A stretch of DNA of 5,825 bases. It comes from Alphaproteobacteria bacterium. GTDB taxonomy: Bacteria; Pseudomonadota; Alphaproteobacteria; Rickettsiales; SXRF01. Both the position numbers and the translations under genes were made by a program. The notes under the pieces are model-generated. The model saw only the letters and a program-made list of their open reading frames with translations, was not told the DNA's origin and searched no databases. Location: assembly GCA_019243895.1 (NCBI GenBank), contig JAFATP010000054.1, positions 1 to 5,825 on the forward strand. The letters run 5' to 3'. Positions 1-5,825 of the stretch are shown here, piece by piece (position 1 is the first letter of the stretch; each line of letters begins with the position of its first letter).

Positions 1-692
1 AGCACGGTGCCGTTCATGTGCACGATCTCGCCCGGCTCATGCGCACCGGGGCGGAGTTTCTCGATCACCTTGGCATACCCGCCGGTCGGCACGAAGCAGA
101 TATCCTGGCTGTCCGGTTTTTCCGCCACGTTTAAGCCGAAGCGGGCGGCAAGCACGCGGGTTTCCTGCTTGCTTGGCAGATGGCCCAGGGGGAAGCGCAG
201 GAAGTCCAGCTGCGCCTGTGTGGTAGCGAAAAGAAAATAGCTCTGGTCGCGCGCGGGATCGGCGGCCCGGTGCAGCTCGGCCCCTGCCGCACCCTCTTTG
301 CGCTGCACGTAGTGGCCGGTGGCCAGCGCGGAAGCCCCCAGCTCCTTCGCCACGCGCAGCAGGTCACGGAATTTGACGGATTGGTTGCACTTGACGCACG
401 GAATAGGGGTTTCCCCGGCAAGATAGGAATCGGCGAAATCCTCCATCACGCTCTGGCGGAACCGGCTCTCGTAATTCAGCACATAATGCGGGATGTCCAA
501 GCGATCTGCCACGTCGCGCGCATCCTGAATATCCTGGCCGGCGCAGCACGCGCCCTTTTTGCCCACCGCCGCACCGTGATCGTATAGCTGCAGCGTGATG
601 CCGATCACCTCATGGCCCTGCTCCTTCAGCAGCGCCGCCACCACCGAGGAATCCACTCCGCCCGACATGGCCACCACGATGCGCGCGCTCAT
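1..692 (-). CDS. mnmA: tRNA-specific 2-thiouridylase MnmA, 3' end cut by window edge
   Basis: MnmA puts the 2-thio group on the wobble uridine (U34) of tRNA-Lys, -Glu and -Gln, activating the base with ATP and taking sulfur from a persulfide relay; it is cytoplasmic. The 230 codons visible (family about 360-390) begin [16 protein letters not shown]. The PP-loop SGGVDSS is at residues 10-16. The two catalytic cysteines are both present: Cys102 in KCNQSVKF and Cys199 in DSQDICF, matching E. coli MnmA Cys102 and Cys199. GHYV (127-130) and DQSYFLF (149-155) are also family signatures. The start at 692 overlaps the stop of the upstream Doc remnant as ATGA, and no good Shine-Dalgarno lies just ahead (only AAGG about 13 nt away), so translation may be coupled to reading through the remnant. 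The C-terminal domain lies beyond the left edge. Confidence 0.96.
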   Translation of the reverse strand, partial: MSARIVVAMSGGVDSSVVAALLKEQGHEVIGITLQLYDHGAAVGKKGACCAGQDIQDARDVADRLDIPHYVLNYESRFRQSVMEDFADSYLAGETPIPCVKCNQSVKFRDLLRVAKELGASALATGHYVQRKEGAAGAELHRAADPARDQSYFLFATTQAQLDFLRFPLGHLPSKQETRVLAARFGLNVAEKPDSQDICFVPTGGYAKVIEKLRPGAHEPGEIVHMNGTV

Positions 693-898
693 GCCGGTTG
701 ATACACCTTGCTCTCAAGCCATGCCGCGAGTTCATTCTCGCTGAGCGAGCCTTCGGCCAATGCATAGAAAGTCAGGTATTTTTCCTCCTTGGTGGCGTGA
801 ATATCGAATCCGTTCAACATCAGAAATGCTCGCGTGGCCACATAAGCGGTACGCTTGTTGCCATCGATAAACGGGTGATTCTTTGCGGTGCCAAATTC
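689..898 (-). pseudogene. Doc-type (Fic-fold) death-on-curing toxin, C-terminal remnant
   Basis: This frame gives 69 residues starting at the first Doc-like residues, EFGTAKNHPFIDGNKRTAYV. It contains the full Fic/Doc motif HPFIDGNKR, followed by the helical tail usual in Doc toxins (AFLMLNGFDI, then [10 protein letters not shown]). In the family, intact Doc is about 125 residues and phosphorylates EF-Tu to stop translation. Here the N-terminal half, about 55-60 residues including the first helices, is missing, and no start codon with a ribosome binding site opens this frame. To the 5' side the DNA instead encodes the N-terminus of an antitoxin in another frame. I infer that the toxin is dead, since the motif survives without the rest of the fold. 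The remnant ends TGA inside the ATGA shared with mnmA, which may be why the segment has stayed open. Confidence 0.85.
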
Positions 899-972
899 AG
901 TAAGGCCAGAATTTCCTTCGGGAGAATGACCCCGGTGGAATTGCCGATAGTAATAAGTTTAACCGATTGCAT
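820..972 (-). pseudogene. AbrB/MazE-family antitoxin, N-terminal remnant with frameshifted tail
   Basis: The frame opens with MQSVKLITIGNSTGVILPKE followed by ILALLNL, which is the AbrB/SpoVT/MazE swapped-hairpin DNA-binding signature (KLxxIGNSTGVxLPKE) of antitoxins commonly paired with Doc toxins in alphaproteobacteria. Similarity stops after LLNL, near position 892. The remaining ~21 residues to TGA (APQRITRLSMATSVPLMWPR and on) are the Doc gene read in the wrong frame. A normal antitoxin of this kind is about 75-85 residues, and its C-terminal toxin-binding part is absent. The start at 972 is preferred because GAGAG sits 6 nt upstream; an in-frame ATG at 978 is too close to that site. The hairpin might still fold and bind DNA, but it could no longer neutralise a toxin. 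Confidence 0.8.
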
Positions 973-988
973 AACCATCTCTCTTGGC

Positions 989-1034
989 AAGTTATAACTT
1001 AAGTATAAACCTAGTACATAAAGTTATAACCTAG
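989..1034 (-). promoter_or_regulatory. Operator-like repeats and probable promoter of the toxin-antitoxin remnant
   Basis: Three related 14-mers lie in this AT-rich stretch. Read on the minus strand they are CTAGGTTATAACTT (1034-1021), CTAGGTTTATACTT (1014-1001) and TTAAGTTATAACTT (1002-989). The last contains a perfect 12-bp palindrome, AAGTTATAACTT, at 989-1000. A -10-like TATACT sits at 1007-1002 inside the middle copy; no good -35 is visible. Palindromes in front of the antitoxin start are what autoregulated type II modules carry, so I infer operators for the AbrB-type antitoxin. The first copy overlaps the prfB stop codon. This is the only non-coding control DNA between prfB and mnmA, so it may drive mnmA today. 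Confidence 0.5.
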
Positions 1035-2144
1035 CCAGCGGTTTTTGTGGCCACCCGCTCCGCCAGGGCGGCGCTCATGAACGCATCCAGCTTGCCGTCC
1101 AGCACGCCCTGAGTGTCGCTGGTTTCCACGCCGGTGCGCAAATCTTTCACCATCTGGTATGGATGCAGCACGTAAGAGCGAATCTGGTGGCCGAAGCCGA
1201 TATCGGTCTTGGTGTCCTCCACCGCTTGCGCTTTTTCCTCGCGGATGCGCAGCTCCCGCTCATAAAGCCGGGCCTTCAGCATCGCCATCGCCTCGGCGCG
1301 GTTGGCGTGCTGGGAACGCGAATTCTGGCACTGCACCACGATGCCGGTCGGCATATGCGTGATGCGAATGGCGCTCGACGTTTTATTCACGTGCTGTCCG
1401 CCGGCGCCCGAGGCGCGGAACGTATCCACGCGCAGGTCGCCGTCGTTCACCGTCACCTCGATCTTATCGTCAATCACCGGATACACCCACGCGCTGGCGA
1501 AGCTGGTGTGCCGCCGCGCATTGCTGTCATACGGCGAAATGCGCACCAGCCGGTGCACGCCGGATTCGGTTTTGGCCCAGCCATAGGCATTATGGCCTAT
1601 CACCTTGATGGTGGCGGATTTGATGCCCGCCTCCTCCCCCCGCGTTTCATCCACCAGCTCCACCTTGAAGCCGCGTGCCTGCGCCCAGCGCGTATACATG
1701 CGCAGCAGCATTTCGGCCCAGTCCTGGCTTTCCGTGCCGCCCGCACCGGAATTGATCTCGATGAAGCAGTCATTGGCATCCGCCTCGCCGGACAGCAGGC
1801 TTTCCAGTTCCAGTGTTTTCAGCGCATCGGCTACCTGGCGCAAGCCCTGCTCCGCCTCCTCCACTACCGCGGCGTCGCCCTCGGCGTCGCCCAGCTCCGC
1901 CAGCTCCATATGATTTTTATAATCCTGCTCCAAGCGCTCATACCCTCCGATGACCTCATCGAGATGGTTTTTTTCCCGCATTAGGTTTTGCGCCTTTTGC
2001 GGATGGGTCCAAAGGGCGGGGTCTTCGGCCAGCGCGTTCAATTCCTCGCGTCGCAGCAGCGCGGCATCCCAGTCAAAGATACCTCCGCAGTGAAGTTTGC
2101 GAAGCGGCAATCTGTGAGGCAAGCGAAAGAATCTCGGCTTTCAT
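1031..2144 (-). CDS. prfB: Peptide chain release factor 2, with programmed +1 frameshift
   Basis: RF2 reads UGA and UAA in the ribosomal A site and triggers peptide release. The protein needs two frames: 2144-2076 encodes [20 protein letters not shown] then RYL (23 residues), and after skipping one base at 2075 the frame 2074-1031 encodes [13 protein letters not shown] to the end. That totals 370 residues, normal for RF2. Key motifs are SPY (203-205, counterpart of the E. coli SPF stop-recognition tripeptide and usual in alphaproteobacteria) within [15 protein letters not shown], and the catalytic GGQ (248-250) in [19 protein letters not shown]. The start at ATG 2144 has AAGG 6 nt upstream; an in-frame ATG at 2150 is too close to it. 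The final stop is TAG, a codon read by RF1 and not RF2, so only the internal TGA senses RF2. The upstream Nudix-like gene ends 49 bp away and may be co-transcribed. Confidence 0.97.
2072..2087 (-). promoter_or_regulatory. prfB autoregulatory +1 frameshift site
   Basis: The minus strand reads CGGAGGTATCTTTGAC. The internal Shine-Dalgarno-like GGAGG (2086-2082) is followed by a 3-nt spacer TAT, the slippery codon CTT (2078-2076), and an in-frame TGA (2075-2073) followed by C. This is the same layout as E. coli prfB (AGGGGGTATCTTTGAC). When RF2 is scarce, ribosomes pause at UGA, slip +1 from CUU to UUU and continue at GAC into the main frame; when RF2 is plentiful they stop after 23 residues. 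It therefore sets RF2 level by feedback. Confidence 0.96.
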
Positions 2145-2150
2145 GGGCAT

Positions 2151-2154
2151 CCTT
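2151..2154 (-). promoter_or_regulatory. Ribosome binding site of prfB
   Basis: AAGG lies 6 nt before ATG 2144, which selects MKAEI as the N-terminus over the ATG at 2150, where no spacing would remain. MKAEI also resembles the MRAEI start common in alphaproteobacterial RF2. Confidence 0.6.
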
Positions 2155-2193
2155 ATAGCTTTGAAATGGAAGGAAGAGTAATAAGCGAATATA

Positions 2194-3540
2194 TCAGCGA
2201 TTGAAATGCTGCACCACTGCCTGTTGCGATGATAAGGCGCTCGCGCTCAGGGCATGGGCGGCATCGATGAAGCTTTCCATGCGGCGGCGGCCTTCCGGCC
2301 CTGCCAGCGAGGCCATCCGGCCCTCGTTGCTCAACGGCTCGGAAAGGGCTTCACGCGCAGCCCCTGCGTCATTGCGATAAGCTTTAACCCAGCCGCTCCA
2401 CGTCTTAAGCGCCGCCTGCACGCCAAGCGCCGATTCGTACTGCCCGCCGGACGCTTCCTGAATGCATTGGTCAAGATAGGCATGCAGCGAACGCTCCAGC
2501 GCCGGAATGCAATAAGGGTCCAGCGCATCCACCATGCGGCCCTGTTTATCCTGAACCACGTAGAGGCCATCCTTTGGCAGAATGGCGGAGAGCGGAATCC
2601 ACTTCGCCTCGACGATATCCGATTCCGGCTTGGTCAATGCGGGCGGCACCGCCTGCACCCCCAGATCGGTGAGAAAATGGGGGCTGGTGGTATAGCTGTG
2701 CGAGTTGCCGGAGCTATAGCCATAGCTGGTGTCGGCCTTCACCTGAACGGTGCGGGCATCGGGATAACGGCATAGGTCCAGCCCGCCCTCTTCCTTCAAC
2801 TCGCGCTTGTACGCGCCTTCGGCGTCAAAATCGAACCCGTGTTGCTGCGGCAGCTTGATGCCGCTGGCCGCAAGCACTCCCATTACATGCCTCTCATCGT
2901 GCATCAGCCGGTCCGCCTCTTCCCAGCCATGGGTAGAAAGCAGTTTTTTATAATGGGCGTCCAGCACGGGTTTAGCCTGCGCGAATGAGGCGAACGCTTC
3001 CCCCGGCAGCTCCCCTGCCGCCTGTGGAAGCTGGGCTGGCGCACCCGGCAGCGCGTTTGCATCTATGGTGCGCTCCTCCAGCGTGTCGCGGGTTTTCATG
3101 TCCACCCGGTCAGGATACATCACCGGCGCTTCCGGCAGCAGATCCATATACCCCGCCGGGTACGTCCATTGCTTCGGCTGTTTGCGCGTGCGCACCAGCA
3201 GCGTCATGCGCTCGCCGCTTGCCGCGTCGGTATAAATAACCGTGCCGGAAGCTCCCAGCGCCGGACGGTCAAACGGCGAAAGCGTGATGCGGTTGCGGTG
3301 CGGCGTGGCATGGGTGCCGAGCGCATCGGCAATGCCGGCGGTTTCCGCAGGCGCTACGGCAGCCGGATCATAATACGTGGCGCCATGCATGGGAACACCA
3401 GCGGCATTGGCCATTTCCACCAGCACGCGGTGGAACACCTGTTGCCGCTGTTCCTTAGACAATGGCATTCCCGCCAGCTGGGCGGCAATGCCGCCTAAAA
3501 CATGGTTGGTCTGCGCGCTAATATCGGCGTCCGGTGACAT
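2194..3540 (-). CDS. Nudix-like hydrolase with interrupted Nudix box, substrate unknown
   Basis: The 448-residue protein has Nudix features in the right order but spread out. A strand MTLLVRTRK leads to WTYPAGYMDL (125-134), resembling the entry to a Nudix box. The second half, EGAYKRELKEEGGL (241-254), fits RExxEExGU exactly at 246-254. About 105 residues (roughly 135-240) separate the two halves, where a classical GX5EX7REUXEEXGU box is 23 residues. Downstream, SPHFLTDLG (286-294) and SDIVEAKWIPLSAI (307-320) match the later Nudix strands, the latter being the usual E..WvpL segment. Residues 1-95 and 340-448 are mostly helical and not recognised. No signal peptide or membrane helix is seen. 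Nudix enzymes cleave nucleoside diphosphates linked to another group; the substrate cannot be inferred here. ATG 3540 is the first start after an in-frame TAG at 3567-3565 and has no Shine-Dalgarno. A Nudix-derived non-enzyme is also possible. Confidence 0.75.
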   Translation of the reverse strand: MSPDADISAQTNHVLGGIAAQLAGMPLSKEQRQQVFHRVLVEMANAAGVPMHGATYYDPAAVAPAETAGIADALGTHATPHRNRITLSPFDRPALGASGTVIYTDAASGERMTLLVRTRKQPKQWTYPAGYMDLLPEAPVMYPDRVDMKTRDTLEERTIDANALPGAPAQLPQAAGELPGEAFASFAQAKPVLDAHYKKLLSTHGWEEADRLMHDERHVMGVLAASGIKLPQQHGFDFDAEGAYKRELKEEGGLDLCRYPDARTVQVKADTSYGYSSGNSHSYTTSPHFLTDLGVQAVPPALTKPESDIVEAKWIPLSAILPKDGLYVVQDKQGRMVDALDPYCIPALERSLHAYLDQCIQEASGGQYESALGVQAALKTWSGWVKAYRNDAGAAREALSEPLSNEGRMASLAGPEGRRRMESFIDAAHALSASALSSQQAVVQHFNR

Positions 3541-3609
3541 TAATAAAATTTTAACTATTTTATCCTAGCTATGCAATGACTTCATCAATTTTTCCCCCTA
3601 ATAAATAGC
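3541..3609. promoter_or_regulatory. Divergent intergenic region, probable promoters
   Basis: This 69-bp AT-rich gap separates the minus-strand Nudix-like gene from the plus-strand membrane-protein gene. On the minus strand, TTGCAT (3576-3571) and TAAAAT (3553-3548) are 17 bp apart, an acceptable -35/-10 pair. It would start transcription close to the Nudix ATG, fitting the missing Shine-Dalgarno and suggesting a leaderless message. No convincing plus-strand promoter was found. Assignment by eye only. Confidence 0.3.
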
Positions 3610-3876
3610 ATGGATATCCCACCCCCGCAATCTCCCGCCACTCCGGTCGCCGCAGTCAACTGCTCCAAATGCGCCAGCCTGATGTGGTGGGTCACCCTAA
3701 TTATATCGGTGATAGCCGTGCCGATTATCGGTTCCTCCCTGGCGCTTGCCCTCACTCATAATGCCTTGGGGCAGATCGTTATTTTCGTGCTGGCTTGCTG
3801 GGCCAGCGTGTGGCTTGGCATGTGGCTGAAGCATAAAGCCGATCACATCCACCTGCATAAGCGTCCGCATCCGTAA
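3610..3876 (+). CDS. Small two-helix membrane protein, function unknown
   Basis: This 88-residue protein is the only plus-strand gene with no real gene opposite it. A proline-rich N-terminus (MDIPPPQSPATP) leads to a CxxC pair, NCSKC, with cysteines at 18 and 21. Two hydrophobic segments follow: about 24-48 (MWWVTLIISVIAVPIIG and on) and about 54-74 (GQIVIFVLACWASVWLGMWL). The C-terminus is short, basic and rich in histidine (HKADHIHLHKRPHP, five His in 14 residues). I do not recognise a family. The CxxC and His tail could bind a metal, but that is speculation. ATG 3610 is the first ATG after an in-frame TGA at 3577-3579, and no Shine-Dalgarno is visible. It converges on ftsY with 4 bp between stops and no terminator. 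Confidence 0.6.
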   Translation: MDIPPPQSPATPVAAVNCSKCASLMWWVTLIISVIAVPIIGSSLALALTHNALGQIVIFVLACWASVWLGMWLKHKADHIHLHKRPHP

Positions 3877-3880
3877 TACG

Positions 3881-4789
3881 CTAGCTTCTTAATAACATCG
3901 AAGTAAACGCATCGGCGGTGAAGGTATCCAGGTCTTCCATCCCTTCGCCCACCCCGATGGCATGCAGCTTTAATCCGAAGCGCGATGCCAGCGCCACCAC
4001 CACTCCCCCTTTGGCCGTGCCGTCCAGTTTGGTGACAATGAGCCCGGTCACGCCGATCATCTGCCGAAAAGCTTCCACCTGCGCAATGGCGTTCTGGCCG
4101 GTGGTGGCGTCCAGCACCTGAATCACGGCGTGCGGCGCGGACGCATCCAGCTTCTTCAACACGGCGGTAATTTTTTGCAATTCGGCCATCAGGTTCGCTT
4201 TATTGTGGAGACGGCCCGCCGTGTCGATCAGCAGCACGTCCGCCCCTTCCGCCCTTGCCCGCTCCAGCGCGCGGTAAGCGACGCTTGCCGGGTCGGCATG
4301 CGGCTCACCCGTCACCAGCTCCGCGCGTGCGCGGCGGGCCCATTCCTGCAACTGCTCCACCGCCGCGGCGCGAAACGTATCCCCCGCGGCCAGCGTCACG
4401 CGCTTTCCCTCCGCTTTCCATTTCATAGCCAGCTTGCCTGCCGTGGTGGTTTTGCCGTTGCCGTTGACGCCCACCATCATCACCACGAACGGCTGATATC
4501 CTTCCACATCCAAAGGAGCGGCGACCGGGCTCAATATGGCAGCAATCTCGGCGGCAAGCGCGGCCTTCACTTCTTGTTCCGTCACCTCTTTGCCGAATTT
4601 CTGCTTCGCGAGTCCCGCCACCAGTGACGCCGCCACGGAAGCGCCCATATCCGCCTCGATCAACAGCGATTCCAGCTGTTCCAGCGCTTCCTCATCGAGC
4701 CGCCGCCGTTGGAAAATCCCGCTGATGCCGTCGGAAACGCGGTGGGAGGTTTTACTTAAACCCGCTTTGAGGCGTGCAATCCAGCTCAT
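3881..4789 (-). CDS. ftsY: Signal recognition particle receptor FtsY
   Basis: FtsY is the inner-membrane receptor for the signal recognition particle; its SRP-type GTPase pairs with Ffh so that ribosomes making membrane proteins are handed to SecYEG. The 302 residues give an N domain (about 1-90, helical) and a G domain. The G motifs are the P-loop GVNGNGKTTT (107-116), DTFRAAAVEQL (137-147), DTAGR (189-193), TKLDGTAKGG (253-262) and GVGEGMEDL (279-287). LDATTGQN (226-233) is also typical. The long acidic A domain of E. coli FtsY (497 residues) is absent, as usual in alphaproteobacteria; the basic, amphipathic start MSWIARLKAGLSKTSHRV is the likely lipid-binding element. The ATG overlaps the mtaB stop as ATGA and has no Shine-Dalgarno, which suggests translational coupling. 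The stop is TAG. Confidence 0.97.
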   Translation of the reverse strand: MSWIARLKAGLSKTSHRVSDGISGIFQRRRLDEEALEQLESLLIEADMGASVAASLVAGLAKQKFGKEVTEQEVKAALAAEIAAILSPVAAPLDVEGYQPFVVMMVGVNGNGKTTTAGKLAMKWKAEGKRVTLAAGDTFRAAAVEQLQEWARRARAELVTGEPHADPASVAYRALERARAEGADVLLIDTAGRLHNKANLMAELQKITAVLKKLDASAPHAVIQVLDATTGQNAIAQVEAFRQMIGVTGLIVTKLDGTAKGGVVVALASRFGLKLHAIGVGEGMEDLDTFTADAFTSMLLRS

Positions 4790-5825
4790 GCCGCAACTGT
4801 ATGCAGGCGCCTGGCGTCGCTTCCCCGCACGTGCGCCTGCACCAGCGTTCCGGCCGCATATGGCCCGTCAATCACCGCTTCGGCAAAATGCTCGGTGCGG
4901 CCCATGCCTTCTTTCTCCATCAGCAGCTGCACGGTTTTTCCTCTCTGCGCGTGTAGCAGCGCTGCCAGCTGCTTTTCACCCGCCTGGCGCAGCAGCGCCG
5001 CGCGGGATTTCCGCACCGCCTTAGGCACTTGCGGCATGCGGGCGGCGGGGGTGCCGCTGCGCGCCGAGTAAGGGAACACGTGCAGATAGCTCAGCGCCGC
5101 TTCCTCCACCAGATCCAGCGTGTTCTTAAACATGGCGTCCGTTTCGGTGGGAAAGCCCGCGATGATGTCCGCGCCGAACGCCACGTCCGGCCTGAGACGG
5201 CGGGCCTTGGCGCAGAATTGCAGAATGTCGCGGCGGCTGTGGCGGCGCTTCATGCGCTTCAGCACCATGTCGTCGCCCGCCTGCAGGCTGATATGCAGAT
5301 GCGGCATGAAGCGCGGCTCGTCTGCCAGCAGCGCAAACAGATCATCATCCATTTCTACCGCATCGATGGAGGAAAGACGCAGGCGCGGCAGTTCTGGCAC
5401 CAGCTTCAGCACGCGCCGCGCCAGCTGGCCGAGCGTGGATGCGCCGGGCAGGCCTTTGCCGTAATCGGTGATGTCCACCCCGGTCAGCACCACTTCCTTG
5501 TACCCGGCTTCCGCCAGCATGCGCACCTGGCTCACTACTTCGCCAGCGGGCACGGAGCGGCTGGGACCTCGGCCAAAGGGAATGATGCAGAACGTGCAGC
5601 GGTGGTCGCAGCCGTTCTGGACTTGAACGAACGCCCGCGCCTTACCCTCGAACGACGTCACCAGGTGCGCGGCGGTTTCCTTGACCGACATGATGTCGTT
5701 GACCAGCGCTTTAGCCTCGCCGAAGGGCGGGATCTGGTAATATTTTCTCTCCAATTTCTCCTGATTGCCAAGCACAAGATCCACTTCGCCCATCGTTTCA
5801 TACATTCCGGGATGCAGCTGCGCCG
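4786..5825 (-). CDS. mtaB: tRNA N6-threonylcarbamoyladenosine methylthiotransferase MtaB, 5' end cut by window edge
   Basis: MtaB is a radical-SAM enzyme with two iron-sulfur clusters that adds a methylthio group to t6A at position 37 of ANN-reading tRNAs, giving ms2t6A. The frame is open to the right edge, so 345 residues are visible and about 75-90 N-terminal ones, including the first cysteines of the UPF0004 domain, are missing. The visible part begins in that domain (AQLHPGMYETMGEVDLVLGN). The radical-SAM cysteines are in NGCDHRCTFCIIPFGRGPSR. Further family landmarks are GVDITDYG, LRLSSIDAVE, PHLHISLQAGDD, MKRRHSRRD, FGADIIAGFPTET and LHVFPYSARSGTPA. The last ~60 residues fit a TRAM-like RNA-binding domain. 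SSIDAVE and HVFPYS favour MtaB over MiaB or RimO. The stop overlaps the ftsY start by ATGA, and the mtaB-ftsY pair is conserved in alphaproteobacteria, often after dapF. Confidence 0.95.
   Translation of the reverse strand, partial: AQLHPGMYETMGEVDLVLGNQEKLERKYYQIPPFGEAKALVNDIMSVKETAAHLVTSFEGKARAFVQVQNGCDHRCTFCIIPFGRGPSRSVPAGEVVSQVRMLAEAGYKEVVLTGVDITDYGKGLPGASTLGQLARRVLKLVPELPRLRLSSIDAVEMDDDLFALLADEPRFMPHLHISLQAGDDMVLKRMKRRHSRRDILQFCAKARRLRPDVAFGADIIAGFPTETDAMFKNTLDLVEEAALSYLHVFPYSARSGTPAARMPQVPKAVRKSRAALLRQAGEKQLAALLHAQRGKTVQLLMEKEGMGRTEHFAEAVIDGPYAAGTLVQAHVRGSDARRLHTVAA

Noticed and set aside
698..997. A 99-codon plus-strand frame across the toxin-antitoxin remnant.
   Set aside because: The antisense strand carries recognisable AbrB and Doc motifs; the plus frame shows none.
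1649..1690. RF2 SPF-to-SPY change (codons at about 1538-1530) and other RF2 differences as possible altered stop-codon reading.
   Set aside because: SPYDSN is the usual form in alphaproteobacterial RF2, and genes here end in normal TGA, TAG and TAA stops.
1163..1984. A 273-codon plus-strand open frame opposite prfB.
   Set aside because: prfB is certain on the other strand. The antisense frame is histidine- and arginine-rich with no domain, as expected from a GC-rich gene read backwards.
1031..2122. RF2 as a single 363-residue frame starting at ATG 2122.
   Set aside because: Residues [16 protein letters not shown] have no RF2 similarity, while the frameshift model gives a normal N-terminus with a ribosome binding site.
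2145..2193. A terminator or promoter between the Nudix-like gene and prfB.
   Set aside because: No stem-loop with a T-run and no -35/-10 pair is visible in the 49 bp; only the prfB ribosome binding site is supported.
2254..2775. A 173-codon plus-strand frame opposite the Nudix-like gene.
   Set aside because: Low-complexity Arg/Ala/Gly composition with no motif, while the minus-strand frame carries Nudix signatures.
4130..4627. A 165-codon plus-strand frame, plus the one at 4536-5024, opposite ftsY and mtaB.
   Set aside because: Both lie wholly over certain genes and look like codon-bias shadows.

Overview
The window looks like chromosomal DNA of an alphaproteobacterium with fairly high GC. 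Three things point there: the gene pair mtaB-ftsY, a conserved neighbourhood in that class; a short FtsY without an acidic A domain; and RF2 and MnmA variants typical of the class ([13 protein letters not shown] in RF2, [11 protein letters not shown] in MnmA). The genus cannot be named from the sequence. Everything except one small gene is on the minus strand.

Reading along the minus strand from the right edge, the window opens inside mtaB (tRNA t6A methylthiotransferase), which overlaps ftsY (signal recognition particle receptor) by an ATGA. FtsY converges, with 4 bp between stop codons, on a plus-strand gene for an 88-residue two-helix membrane protein. A 69-bp AT-rich gap then separates that gene from a divergent 448-residue Nudix-like protein, whose Nudix box appears to be interrupted by about 105 residues. 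Next is prfB (release factor 2), which must be read through a programmed +1 frameshift: a 23-codon first frame ends in CTT TGA C behind an internal GGAGG.

Directly after the prfB stop lie three operator-like AT-rich repeats and the remains of a toxin-antitoxin pair. The first ~29 residues of an AbrB/MazE-type antitoxin run, out of frame, into the C-terminal half of a Doc (death-on-curing, Fic-fold) toxin. This looks like an internal deletion that removed the antitoxin C-terminus and the toxin N-terminus. The Doc remnant overlaps the start of mnmA (tRNA 2-thiouridylase) by ATGA, and mnmA runs off the left edge.

The housekeeping genes share a translation theme: tRNA modification (mnmA, mtaB), termination (prfB) and co-translational membrane targeting (ftsY). 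The most notable items are the collapsed toxin-antitoxin module with retained operators, the split-box Nudix protein, and the prfB recoding site that ordinary ORF calling would miss. I found no tRNA, rRNA, CRISPR array, insertion sequence or convincing intrinsic terminator. No stretch over 300 bases lacks a gene or gene remnant.
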